Assembly: GCA_902465155.1 (NCBI GenBank)
Contig: CABQLY010000008.1
Coordinates: 1-64,000, forward strand
Source: an uncultured Oscillospiraceae bacterium
Lineage (GTDB): Bacteria; Bacillota; Clostridia; Oscillospirales; Acutalibacteraceae
Length of the DNA: 64,000 nucleotides
Reading direction: 5' to 3'
The translations under genes and the position numbers were made by a program. Of this stretch, positions 33,867-41,391 are shown in pieces. A model generated the notes under the pieces. That model did no database searches, was not told the origin of the DNA, and saw only the letters and a list, made by a program, of their open reading frames with translations. Each line of letters starts with the position of its first letter. The first letter of the stretch is position 1.

Positions 33867-35033
33867 TTACAGGCTGTTGTAGTCTTTTAAATTCAGCTCA
33901 ATTTCGCGCCCGGCATTTGCCGATTTTACAATACCGTCTATAATAGCTTGATTGTAATAAATTTGGCTGGTGGGAACCGGTGCGCTGCCGCCGTTTAAAA
34001 TAGCATCGGCAAAGCCGGCCAGCTTAGCGTAAAACAGGCCCTTTGCGGCATAGCCGGTGTTTTTGCAGGCCGGAATTTTAAACTCAACCTGCGAGGAGCC
34101 AACCTGCTTGTAAACGGTCATTTCCCCGCCTATTGAGCCGTTCCAGCACTCGGTGGAGGGAATACGCAGGCCACCCTTGGTGCCCATAATAATAGTGTCT
34201 CCGGGGGTATCTAAGTTCATGGCCCAGGCAATTCTAAAATCCAGCACAATGCCACCCTCTAAGCGGATAAAGGCTGCGGCAAAATCGTCTACATTAAAGC
34301 GGGCGGCGTCCTTTTCGGAAAGCACCTTGGGGTTTTTGCCGAAAAAGTCGGACTTGTAGCCCGAAACGGTTAACGGCTTGGGGTAGCCAATGGCGTTTAG
34401 AACCATATCTAAAGAATAGCAGCCAATATCGCCCAACGCGCCAATACCGGCAGTTTTTTGCTCAATAAAGGTGCTGCACGGAATACCGCGACGGCGACCG
34501 CCACCGGTTTGAATGTAGTAAATATCCCCTAATTCACCCGACTGTACAATTTCTTTGATTTTTTGCATATTGGCATCCATGCGCGGCTGAAAACCAACCG
34601 AAAGAATTTTACCGCTGCGGTGCTCGGCGGCAATCATCTCCTCCGCCTCTTCAATGGTAACCGACATAGGTTTTTCCAGCATAACGTTAACGCCGTGATC
34701 CAACGCGTAAACGGTACACTCCTTGTGCGTTGCGTTGTAGGTGCAAACACAAACGGCATCCAGATCCGGCTCGTTGTCGATCAATTCTTTATGGTCTTTG
34801 TAAAAATGCACCTTTTCAGGGTCAAAGCCCTGCTTTACGCAAAACTTTTCGGCCTTGCCGGGAATGAGATCGGCCATGCAGGTAACCTCGGCGTTTTCCA
34901 TTTCCAGCAATACCTTTGCGTGTGATTCAGCAATCCAGCCCGTACCAATAATACCAAACTTTAGTACACGGCTTGCCTTTTTCTCCTCCTGCTCCGGGGC
35001 GGCTTGAAATTGGCTCAATACTTCGTCAGACAT
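33867..35033 (-). CDS. Gfo/Idh/MocA family oxidoreductase
   Basis: 388 residues. After a 25-residue charged leader, the Rossmann motif G-I-I-G-T-G-W-I-A-E-S-H (about 28-39) and M-L-E-K-P-M-S-V (about 118-125) mark the NAD(P)-dependent sugar/inositol dehydrogenase family. G-D-I-G-C-Y-S-L-D (about 201-209) is the usual substrate-site segment. The Lys of E-K-P and the Asp/His region act in hydride transfer. AGGAGG before ATG. It follows the sugar isomerase gene by 32 bases, so the pair probably oxidises and isomerises one imported sugar or inositol; which one is not clear. Confidence 0.92.
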   Translation of the reverse strand: MSDEVLSQFQAAPEQEEKKASRVLKFGIIGTGWIAESHAKVLLEMENAEVTCMADLIPGKAEKFCVKQGFDPEKVHFYKDHKELIDNEPDLDAVCVCTYNATHKECTVYALDHGVNVMLEKPMSVTIEEAEEMIAAEHRSGKILSVGFQPRMDANMQKIKEIVQSGELGDIYYIQTGGGRRRGIPCSTFIEQKTAGIGALGDIGCYSLDMVLNAIGYPKPLTVSGYKSDFFGKNPKVLSEKDAARFNVDDFAAAFIRLEGGIVLDFRIAWAMNLDTPGDTIIMGTKGGLRIPSTECWNGSIGGEMTVYKQVGSSQVEFKIPACKNTGYAAKGLFYAKLAGFADAILNGGSAPVPTSQIYYNQAIIDGIVKSANAGREIELNLKDYNSL

Positions 35034-35065
35034 CTTGTTGTTCCTCCTGTAATTCTTATTTTTAA

Positions 35066-35878
35066 TTAATATTTTAAGGTTTTTAAGTAGTCAATGCTTT
35101 TTTGAATACTTTCCATACGGCTAAGGCCCATGGTGTTTTCATCCTGCTCAACAATTACCCACTCGGCGCCGGCGTCCTTCGAGGCGTCTAACAAACCCTG
35201 TACATCCTGCATACCGCAGCCCAAGGGGCGGAACTCAAAATCTTTGGTGCACTGCTCTTCCTCATCGCTGCCAATAAGCTTAAATACATTGCCGGTAACA
35301 TGGCCTTTTTTGTAAAAATCTTTTAAATGAACCACCGGGGAACGGCCGGTATATTTGCGTACATAAGCGGCCGGGTCCTCCTCGGCTACATTTACCCAGC
35401 AAGTATCAATCTCGGTTTGTAAAAACTCGGCCGGAACCGACTGGTACAAAACATCCAGCGCGTATTCGCCGTTAATTTTTTCAAACTCAAAATTGTGGTT
35501 GTGGTACAACAGCTGCATACCGTGCTGTTTGGCGCAGCGGCCAATTTTTTCGGCGTTTTCCAGCACCACATTAAAGCCGGGCTGGCCGGGGCGATGCTCG
35601 GGGTTAAGGTACGGAATGGCAATGTATTTGCAGCCAACGGCCTCGTAATCGCTCATTACTTTTTCAAGGTCGTTCAGCATTTCAACAAACGGTACATGGG
35701 CCGAAATCGGCTCCAGCCCCAGCTCGTTGCAATAACGGTTAATTTCGGCCGGATCTTTACCGTAAAGGCCGGCAAATTCTACCCCGTCGTAGCCCATTTC
35801 CTTTACCCTTTTTAAGGTGCCAAAAAAGTCTTGCTCTAAGTCGGTTCTTACCGAATAAAGTTGTACGCCTGTTTTCAT
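35066..35878 (-). CDS. Sugar phosphate isomerase/epimerase family TIM-barrel protein
   Basis: 270 residues of the xylose-isomerase-like/IolE-IolI family. Begins M-K-T-G-V-Q-L-Y-S-V-R; metal ligands are likely the Glu in the V-E-F-A-G-L-Y strand region, the Glu/His of Y-H-N-H-N-F-E-F (about 121-128), the Asp of E-I-D-T-C-W-V-N (about 157-164), His of H-L-K-D-F (about 180-184) and Glu of W-V-I-V-E-Q-D-E (about 242-249). Divergent from the AraC gene, which may control it. Confidence 0.9.
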   Translation of the reverse strand: MKTGVQLYSVRTDLEQDFFGTLKRVKEMGYDGVEFAGLYGKDPAEINRYCNELGLEPISAHVPFVEMLNDLEKVMSDYEAVGCKYIAIPYLNPEHRPGQPGFNVVLENAEKIGRCAKQHGMQLLYHNHNFEFEKINGEYALDVLYQSVPAEFLQTEIDTCWVNVAEEDPAAYVRKYTGRSPVVHLKDFYKKGHVTGNVFKLIGSDEEEQCTKDFEFRPLGCGMQDVQGLLDASKDAGAEWVIVEQDENTMGLSRMESIQKSIDYLKTLKY

Positions 35879-36041
35879 AAAAAAGCGCTCCTTATTTAAA
35901 AATTCTACTTGTATTTTAATCGCTGCTGTGCTATATTGATAGTCATAAAAGGGTTACAACTCGCCAAATATTGCGGTTTTAATTTTTTGGCGCAGCCCTG
36001 CCGGGCCGGTTTGTAACCTAACCCAAAGGGGGAACCAATTT

Positions 36042-36827
36042 ATGCCGCTGCTTTACGAAAATAAAGGCCAGTGTATTGAGTTTCGCACCGCCGATGGCGT
36101 AGCCTGCGAGCCGCATTTGCATAACCATGTTGAATTAGCCATTATTTTAGACGGCTTTACCTACGCCTACGCTGACGGAATTGGCGGCCGTATTCAAAAA
36201 GGGGATACTTTTATTGCGTTCCCTAATCAGCTGCATTATTTTGAAAATGACTCCCCCGATCTGTTGTACTCGCTATTAATTTTTCCACCCGATATTATTC
36301 CGGAATTCACCAGCATTTTTAAAAACCAGGTGCCCCAAAACCCCATTATTCCAATTGATTTAGACCGCATTTCTCAAACCATTGACCTTATTACCTGTGA
36401 ACGCGGCAAGCCCAGCAAATTCTGCCAGCAAATTATTTGCGGCTGCCTGCAAATTATACTTTCAAAAATATTTGAAAACGCCGAGCTGGTAGAGGCCAAC
36501 CACCGCGACCTTAGCACCATAAAATCTATTTTAATTTACTGTAACACCCATTACAACGACCCCTTGACGCTGGACGACATTGCCGCGAATGTACATATTA
36601 ACAAATACCATATTTCCCACATTTTTAACCGCGAAATTGGCATTAGCTTTACCGATTTTATTAACGCCATTCGGGTGCGAAAATCTTACGATCTAATTAA
36701 AAAAGGCGAGCTAAGCATTACCGAAATTGCTTTTCAGGTTGGGTTTAGCTCGCTGCGCAGCTTTAACCGCCAGTTTTTGGCGTTAAGCGGCTGCACCCCA
36801 AGGGAGTACAAAAAGCGGCACTCTTAA
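36042..36827 (+). CDS. AraC family transcriptional regulator
   Basis: 261 residues. N-terminal cupin sensor (about 10-100, with P-H-L-H-N-H-V-E-L-A-I near 24-34), C-terminal double HTH (about 160-260) with D-I-A-A-N-V-H-I-N-K-Y-H-I-S-H-I-F and the second-helix signature I-T-E-I-A-F-Q-V-G-F-S-S-L-R-S-F-N-R-Q-F. Transcribed away from the isomerase/oxidoreductase pair across a 163-base spacer, so it probably activates that pair in response to a sugar. Confidence 0.93.
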   Translation: MPLLYENKGQCIEFRTADGVACEPHLHNHVELAIILDGFTYAYADGIGGRIQKGDTFIAFPNQLHYFENDSPDLLYSLLIFPPDIIPEFTSIFKNQVPQNPIIPIDLDRISQTIDLITCERGKPSKFCQQIICGCLQIILSKIFENAELVEANHRDLSTIKSILIYCNTHYNDPLTLDDIAANVHINKYHISHIFNREIGISFTDFINAIRVRKSYDLIKKGELSITEIAFQVGFSSLRSFNRQFLALSGCTPREYKKRHS

Positions 36828-36845
36828 AACTCCTTTAAAAAGTTT

Positions 36846-36880
36846 TTGGCCCTTGCCTACTTAAGGCAAGGGCCAATTTT
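36846..36880 (+). terminator. Terminator of the AraC gene
   Basis: Perfect 12-bp stem TTGGCCCTTGCC/GGCAAGGGCCAA (36846-36857 with 36865-36876), then TTTTAATTT. Confidence 0.85.
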
Positions 36881-36957
36881 AATTTAAAAACCGCCAAGCA
36901 AGGCCGCAAATTGTGCAGCCCCGCCCGGCGGTTGATTTTTAAATTTGCAGTTAAAAA

Positions 36958-37767
36958 TTATTTTAACTGAACCGTTGCGCCGCCCGGCACTAAAACGGTT
37001 TTAGAAGTCTCGTTTTCCTCCAAAAACACCTCTACCCAAATATCGGTGGCACAGGGGTTAAAACAAAGGCTTTCATTAGCCGAAAACTGCAGCTGTTTGG
37101 CAGCGTTTAAATAACGGCAAATTTCAATATTCGTGGCGTACCAAACCGCCTGGTTTTTAGCAATGCGGGTAAGATCTTTTTCAAAACCGGACCAATCCTG
37201 CTCGGTTTTAAGCTCAAAGCTATGCCCCCAAAGGTACAAAACATCTAACCACGGGTGCTGCATTAAACGCAAAAAATGATCAATAGCTTTTTGCGCCCTT
37301 AAAAAATGGGCCGAGGGATCCCACCGCATAAAATCGTTTGGAATGGCCCTGCCGTTTGTTTCCTGCGTTGTGCGGCTGTAAACAATACCGCAAGCGCGAA
37401 AGGCAGCAATAACCTCTTTACTGACAACCCCAAACGGGTACGACATACCCACCACCGGGTAGCCGGCAATTTGTTCTAAAATTTTTCGGTCTTCTAAAAC
37501 CTCGTGCACTACCGAAACTCCCGGCTGAACATTTAAAAAGCCGTGGTGCACGGTGTGGCAGGCAATTTCGTGCCCCTGGTAGCAATTTTTAACTGCCTGC
37601 AGCTCGCCGGCAGTTTTGTTAAAATAATTTTTGCCGTTTAGGTGGAAGGTTCCTTTCAAATTGTAACGATTTAAAAGCTGAGCCAAACGGGCGTCGTTTT
37701 GCGTTCCGTCGTCAAAGCTAAAGGTAACGGCTTTGTACTTTCCGCCCGGAAACAAATACTGTACCAT
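36958..37767 (-). CDS. Polysaccharide deacetylase family protein (NodB-like)
   Basis: 269 residues. NodB motif 1 F-S-F-D-D-G-T (about 16-22) and the metal-binding H-T-V-H-H-G (about 77-82) are present; motif 3 around M-S-Y-P-F-G (about 113-118) and R-W-D (about 148-150) fit. No signal peptide or membrane anchor, so it acts on an intracellular or imported acetylated sugar, or is exported another way. The last 60 residues are a small beta extension. Follows the YerC-like gene by 13 bases, in one operon. Confidence 0.87.
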   Translation of the reverse strand: MVQYLFPGGKYKAVTFSFDDGTQNDARLAQLLNRYNLKGTFHLNGKNYFNKTAGELQAVKNCYQGHEIACHTVHHGFLNVQPGVSVVHEVLEDRKILEQIAGYPVVGMSYPFGVVSKEVIAAFRACGIVYSRTTQETNGRAIPNDFMRWDPSAHFLRAQKAIDHFLRLMQHPWLDVLYLWGHSFELKTEQDWSGFEKDLTRIAKNQAVWYATNIEICRYLNAAKQLQFSANESLCFNPCATDIWVEVFLEENETSKTVLVPGGATVQLK

Positions 37768-37780
37768 AAATTTTCCCCCT

Positions 37781-38068
37781 TTACTTTTGCGCTGTTTTTT
37801 TTAGCACCAGCTGGTACCCGCCGGAGCCGTATTCGTACGCTTTGCTTACCCGGCTAATGGTAGCGGTGCTGGCCCCGGTTTGCTTGCTGATAACGGCGTA
37901 GCTTACCCCCTGCGCCAGCATTTTTGCAACCTCTAACCGCTGTGCAATATCCAGCACCTCTTTAATGGTGCAGGCATCCTCTAAAAATGCATAACACTCC
38001 TCCCTACTGCTTAGGGCTACCAAGGCGTCGCACAACGCGTCGGTACTGTTGCTTTGCCAATTGTTCAT
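37781..38068 (-). CDS. YerC/YecD family TrpR-like DNA-binding protein
   Basis: 95 residues. L-S-S-R-E-E-C-Y-A-F-L-E-D-A-C-T-I-K-E (about 18-36), then the TrpR-like HTH Q-R-L-E-V-A-K-M-L-A-Q-G-V-S-Y-A-V-I-S-K-Q-T-G-A-S-T-A-T-I-S-R-V (about 41-72) as in YerC. Its pairing with a deacetylase gene is not a layout I know; it may control the operon it leads. Excellent promoter upstream. Confidence 0.88.
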   Translation of the reverse strand: MNNWQSNSTDALCDALVALSSREECYAFLEDACTIKEVLDIAQRLEVAKMLAQGVSYAVISKQTGASTATISRVSKAYEYGSGGYQLVLKKTAQK

Positions 38069-38120
38069 GTTTAAAAGGCTCCTTTAACGCTTTAATTTGC
38101 TAATGTAAAACTGTAATAAA

Positions 38121-38149
38121 ATTATACCAGCCCGCTCCCCCTTTGTCAA
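38121..38149 (-). promoter_or_regulatory. Promoter of the YerC-deacetylase operon
   Basis: Minus strand perfect TTGACA (38144-38149), 17 bp, perfect TATAAT (38121-38126). Confidence 0.85.
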
Positions 38150-38286
38150 GGGGAACAAGCCGGTATTTTTTAGGGAGATATTTAAAAAGAAATTTTAAGT
38201 TTTTAACGCTACTGCAAAAGCGTTTAGAGGTGCGGCAATGATTCAAACGCAAGAATTGCTGTTTTAACAAAGCAAAACGGCAAAAA

Positions 38287-39702
38287 TCAGTGAATAAACG
38301 CGCCGTCGGCCTTTAGCTGCGCCCGCAGCTTTTCGGCGCTTACCTGCGGCAGGGTGCAGCCGGCCTGCACAGCCAAAGCGGCCGCCGTGCCAATGGCTTG
38401 CCCGGTTAACATGGCGGTGCCCTGAATACGGGTGGAGGAGGTTGCAACATGGTCGGCCGAAATAGAGCGCCCGGCCGTGCCCAAATTTGGCACCTTAGCG
38501 GTAATTAAGCAGCGGTACGGAATGGCGTAATAATCCTTTTGCACCTCGCCGCCAATGGCCATCCGCTTGCCGCACGGGTCGTGAATATCTATAATATACG
38601 AACCGTAAGCAACCGAATCGGCAAACGACCTGCAGGAAATAACATCCCGCCCGGTTAATACATAGTCGCCAATTAAACGCCGACTCTCCCGCACGCCTAA
38701 GCTGGAGGAGCTTTCAATCATATAAGCGTTTTGAAAGCCCGGTACAAAGCTTTGCAAAAAGTCTATAATTGCAATTAACTGCAGGCCGGCCTCCACCTCG
38801 GCGTTCGAGTAGCTTTGCGGATCACAAGCGTTTACATGAATAATGCGGGACATATTAATAATTGCCGTGTTTTTGCGCGGGCCCTGGCACAGCCAAACCC
38901 GCCCCTGCGGCATGGGTACCCGCTCGGAGTCATCCGGCTCAAAGCCCGGTGTTCCGCAAAACTGCCAGCCTTTAAACTGCTCTTTGGTTAGGTTTAAATC
39001 GGCGTAGGTCAGCTGTTTGTTCATGTATTTTTTGCCGGTTTCAAGGTCAACATCCCCAAACAACATCATCAGCGATACCGGCTGCAGCTGGCCAACATAA
39101 TCGTCCTTTTTTACCTCAAAGGGGGTGTCGGTGTGCATTTGGCCCTTGTCGTCTACCAAATTGCCCAACACGCCCGGCTCGCTGCCAATAATGCAGTCGG
39201 CCGCGGTTTTGCCAATAACGTCGCCGTCGCCGGTGGTATCAATATAAACCGCTGCCTGAACCCGCTGCAGCCCAGCCTTGGTAGCCACCACCAAATAATC
39301 AATTTCGCCGTTAGGTTTATTTACAACATCGGCCAAAAAGGCGTGAAACAGTATTTCGGCGCCGGACTCCTTCAGCAGCTGCAGCAGTACATATTTGTAT
39401 ATATGCAAAGCGGTAACGGGGTAACCATCGGCCCGGCAGTATTTTTCGGCGTAGGGCGTAACGCGGTCTAAAAACTCCCACAAAATTCCGCCAAACTTTT
39501 GCTTGCGGCTTTTGGTGTAAATAGAGGAGATGGGCGCAACCAAACCGGCCGTAGCCGCGCCGCCCAGGCAGCCGCCGCTTTCTACCAGCAGGGTTTTGGC
39601 GCCGTTACGGGCAGCCGCAACCGCCGCCGCACAACCGGCCAAGCCGCCGCCCAGCACGGCAACCTGTGTTGTTTTGTAAATTGGTAATGTACTGTAATCC
39701 AT
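38287..39702 (-). CDS. FAD-dependent oxidoreductase
   Basis: 471 residues of the FAD_oxidored (PF12831-type) family. Dinucleotide motif G-G-G-L-A-G (18-23) with V-E-S-G-G-C-L-G-G (about 40-48), and D-T-T-G-D-G-D (about 155-161) as the second FAD signature. Relatives are often found with polysaccharide-degrading enzymes, and some oxidise or isomerise sugar derivatives; the substrate here is unknown. No signal peptide, so cytoplasmic. Third gene of the surface operon, 6 bases after the lipoprotein stop. Confidence 0.88.
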   Translation of the reverse strand: MDYSTLPIYKTTQVAVLGGGLAGCAAAVAAARNGAKTLLVESGGCLGGAATAGLVAPISSIYTKSRKQKFGGILWEFLDRVTPYAEKYCRADGYPVTALHIYKYVLLQLLKESGAEILFHAFLADVVNKPNGEIDYLVVATKAGLQRVQAAVYIDTTGDGDVIGKTAADCIIGSEPGVLGNLVDDKGQMHTDTPFEVKKDDYVGQLQPVSLMMLFGDVDLETGKKYMNKQLTYADLNLTKEQFKGWQFCGTPGFEPDDSERVPMPQGRVWLCQGPRKNTAIINMSRIIHVNACDPQSYSNAEVEAGLQLIAIIDFLQSFVPGFQNAYMIESSSSLGVRESRRLIGDYVLTGRDVISCRSFADSVAYGSYIIDIHDPCGKRMAIGGEVQKDYYAIPYRCLITAKVPNLGTAGRSISADHVATSSTRIQGTAMLTGQAIGTAAALAVQAGCTLPQVSAEKLRAQLKADGAFIH

Positions 39703-39708
39703 TAAATT

Positions 39709-41391
39709 TTACCCCTTTTCGGTGGTGTAAACCGCTAAGCTCCCTCCGCGCAGAATGTCGGAAAAGCTTTTTTGCACCCTTAAAATTGTTTTATTTGCGG
39801 GAATAATTTGGGCGCCAATATTGGGTTGTACCTCGGCCGCCACATACTGGTGCCGGTAAAGCTTTACCCCGCCCAGCGCTTTTTCAAAATGCACCTTTAG
39901 GCTAACATCCTCTACATTATTGTTTACGGCAATAAAGGTCCAGTCGCCGCCTTTAAGCTGCATACAGGCGGTGTAAACGCCGCTGTACAATTCGCTAAGC
40001 TGCGACGGGTAGGTTTTGCCGCCCCCGCGCCCGCAGTATTTTGAAAGCAGCGAGTAGCTGTAATACTGCTTTTTCGGCACCATGGTATCTTGAATGTTCC
40101 AAAAAATGCCGTGGCGGGAAACGCCGTCGTAAAAACCGGCGGTGGTGCTGGTGTTTCGCTGGCCGGGCCAAAGCTGGTCGGCAAGAGTCCACAAAATTAA
40201 ATTATCAAACCCGTTGTTCATGCCGTAAACAACGCCAACCGCCTGCTGCAGGCCGCGGTACTCGTCGTCAAACCCAACATTAGAGTAGCCTTTTTCCTGC
40301 AGCTTGGCGTTTTGAATGTTAAATTCATCGGACCAAAACGGCTTTTTCGAGCCGGTAGCAACAAAGTCGCGGTGCAGCTGGCCAATGGATACATCAGCAT
40401 AATCGTAATAAGTATCAGCAGTTGTGCCTTCGCCGGAAAGATAACGGTGCTGGGAGTAAATATCAAAGCACTCGTCGGCCTCCCTTACGCAGCGTTTTAG
40501 CAGCGTGATATCCATATCCGCACGGTTGGGGCCCATAATTTTAATGCTTTGCCGCAGGCCCTGCGCCGTTAAGGTTTGGTGCAGGTTTTTAGCGTTAAAA
40601 ATGTATTTATCGTACTCGGCGGTGCTAATCTCCTCCGGGTAAATCGGCTCGGTAAACAGCACCAAGTATTTGGCGTTAGAATACCCGCGCGCAAACATTT
40701 GCCGGTAAAGCTCGGCAACGCCGGCGCAAAAACGGTTCGAGTTGGTTTTAAAATCGGTGGTTGCAAAATAATTCGTATCCGGAATACTGCCGCTTTGGGT
40801 AGAAAGCCAGCTAAAGGTCCACGGGTTCAGCATAACATCAATATTCCGCTTTTTCATTTCGCCCATCCACTTGTAAACGCCCTGCATTTCGGCGCTTTCC
40901 CAGTTCCAGACGTTTAATTTTTCGTCCCTTGCCCACAAGAATTTAAACATGGTGCGAACGGTGTGCACCCCCATGTTCTGCAGGCGGTCCATTTCTACCT
41001 TAGCCATGGCGTTGGTAGTAGTGCGGCCAAAGCTTTCGGGCAAAAAGGGGTAGCAGTAGTACACCCCCGAGCCGCTGCCCATGTAGCGGGTGCTAAGCGG
41101 CACCGTGTTCTGCACCCGTGCGCTTAAAAACAAAAGCCCCGGATCCTCCTCATCCTCCGGCGTGGGGTCGTCGGCAAAATCGTTGTCCCCATCCTCGTTT
41201 TCAAAATCGTCGGTAAAATCCTCCGAGCTGTTATTTTCGGGCTGCGAGGCCGTTTCGGTTGTCGAGCCGTTTTTAAGGGAAGAAGCTTTTTTGCCGCCCT
41301 TACCCTTGCTTGCCTTACAGGAGCTAAGCAGGCCAAGGCTTAACGCCAGGCACAAAATTAGGCAAAGAGCTTTTTTAAAGTTTGCTTTCAT
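39709..41391 (-). CDS. Surface lipoprotein with a clan GH-A-like glycosidase domain
   Basis: 560 residues. Lipobox L-S-S-C (Cys25), a 65-residue acidic Ser/Asp/Glu linker, then a TIM barrel from about 100 to 455. Candidate acid/base Glu248 in L-F-T-E-P (most clan members have Asn before this Glu) and candidate nucleophile Glu356 in P-F-W-S-D-E-F-N. V-H-T-V-R-T-M-F-K-F-L-W (about 142-153), W-T-F-S-W (191-195) and Y-S-Q-H-R-Y (312-317) fit a GH39/GH5-like cleft. A beta domain (about 475-557) closes the chain. Glycan hydrolysis at the cell surface is inferred; the GH family is unassigned. The ATGA start overlaps the stop of the upstream gene. Confidence 0.75.
   Translation of the reverse strand: MKANFKKALCLILCLALSLGLLSSCKASKGKGGKKASSLKNGSTTETASQPENNSSEDFTDDFENEDGDNDFADDPTPEDEEDPGLLFLSARVQNTVPLSTRYMGSGSGVYYCYPFLPESFGRTTTNAMAKVEMDRLQNMGVHTVRTMFKFLWARDEKLNVWNWESAEMQGVYKWMGEMKKRNIDVMLNPWTFSWLSTQSGSIPDTNYFATTDFKTNSNRFCAGVAELYRQMFARGYSNAKYLVLFTEPIYPEEISTAEYDKYIFNAKNLHQTLTAQGLRQSIKIMGPNRADMDITLLKRCVREADECFDIYSQHRYLSGEGTTADTYYDYADVSIGQLHRDFVATGSKKPFWSDEFNIQNAKLQEKGYSNVGFDDEYRGLQQAVGVVYGMNNGFDNLILWTLADQLWPGQRNTSTTAGFYDGVSRHGIFWNIQDTMVPKKQYYSYSLLSKYCGRGGGKTYPSQLSELYSGVYTACMQLKGGDWTFIAVNNNVEDVSLKVHFEKALGGVKLYRHQYVAAEVQPNIGAQIIPANKTILRVQKSFSDILRGGSLAVYTTEKG

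Noticed and set aside
33632..33890. Plus-strand frames before ribU
   Set aside because: They cover the FMN riboswitch and its terminator on the opposite strand.
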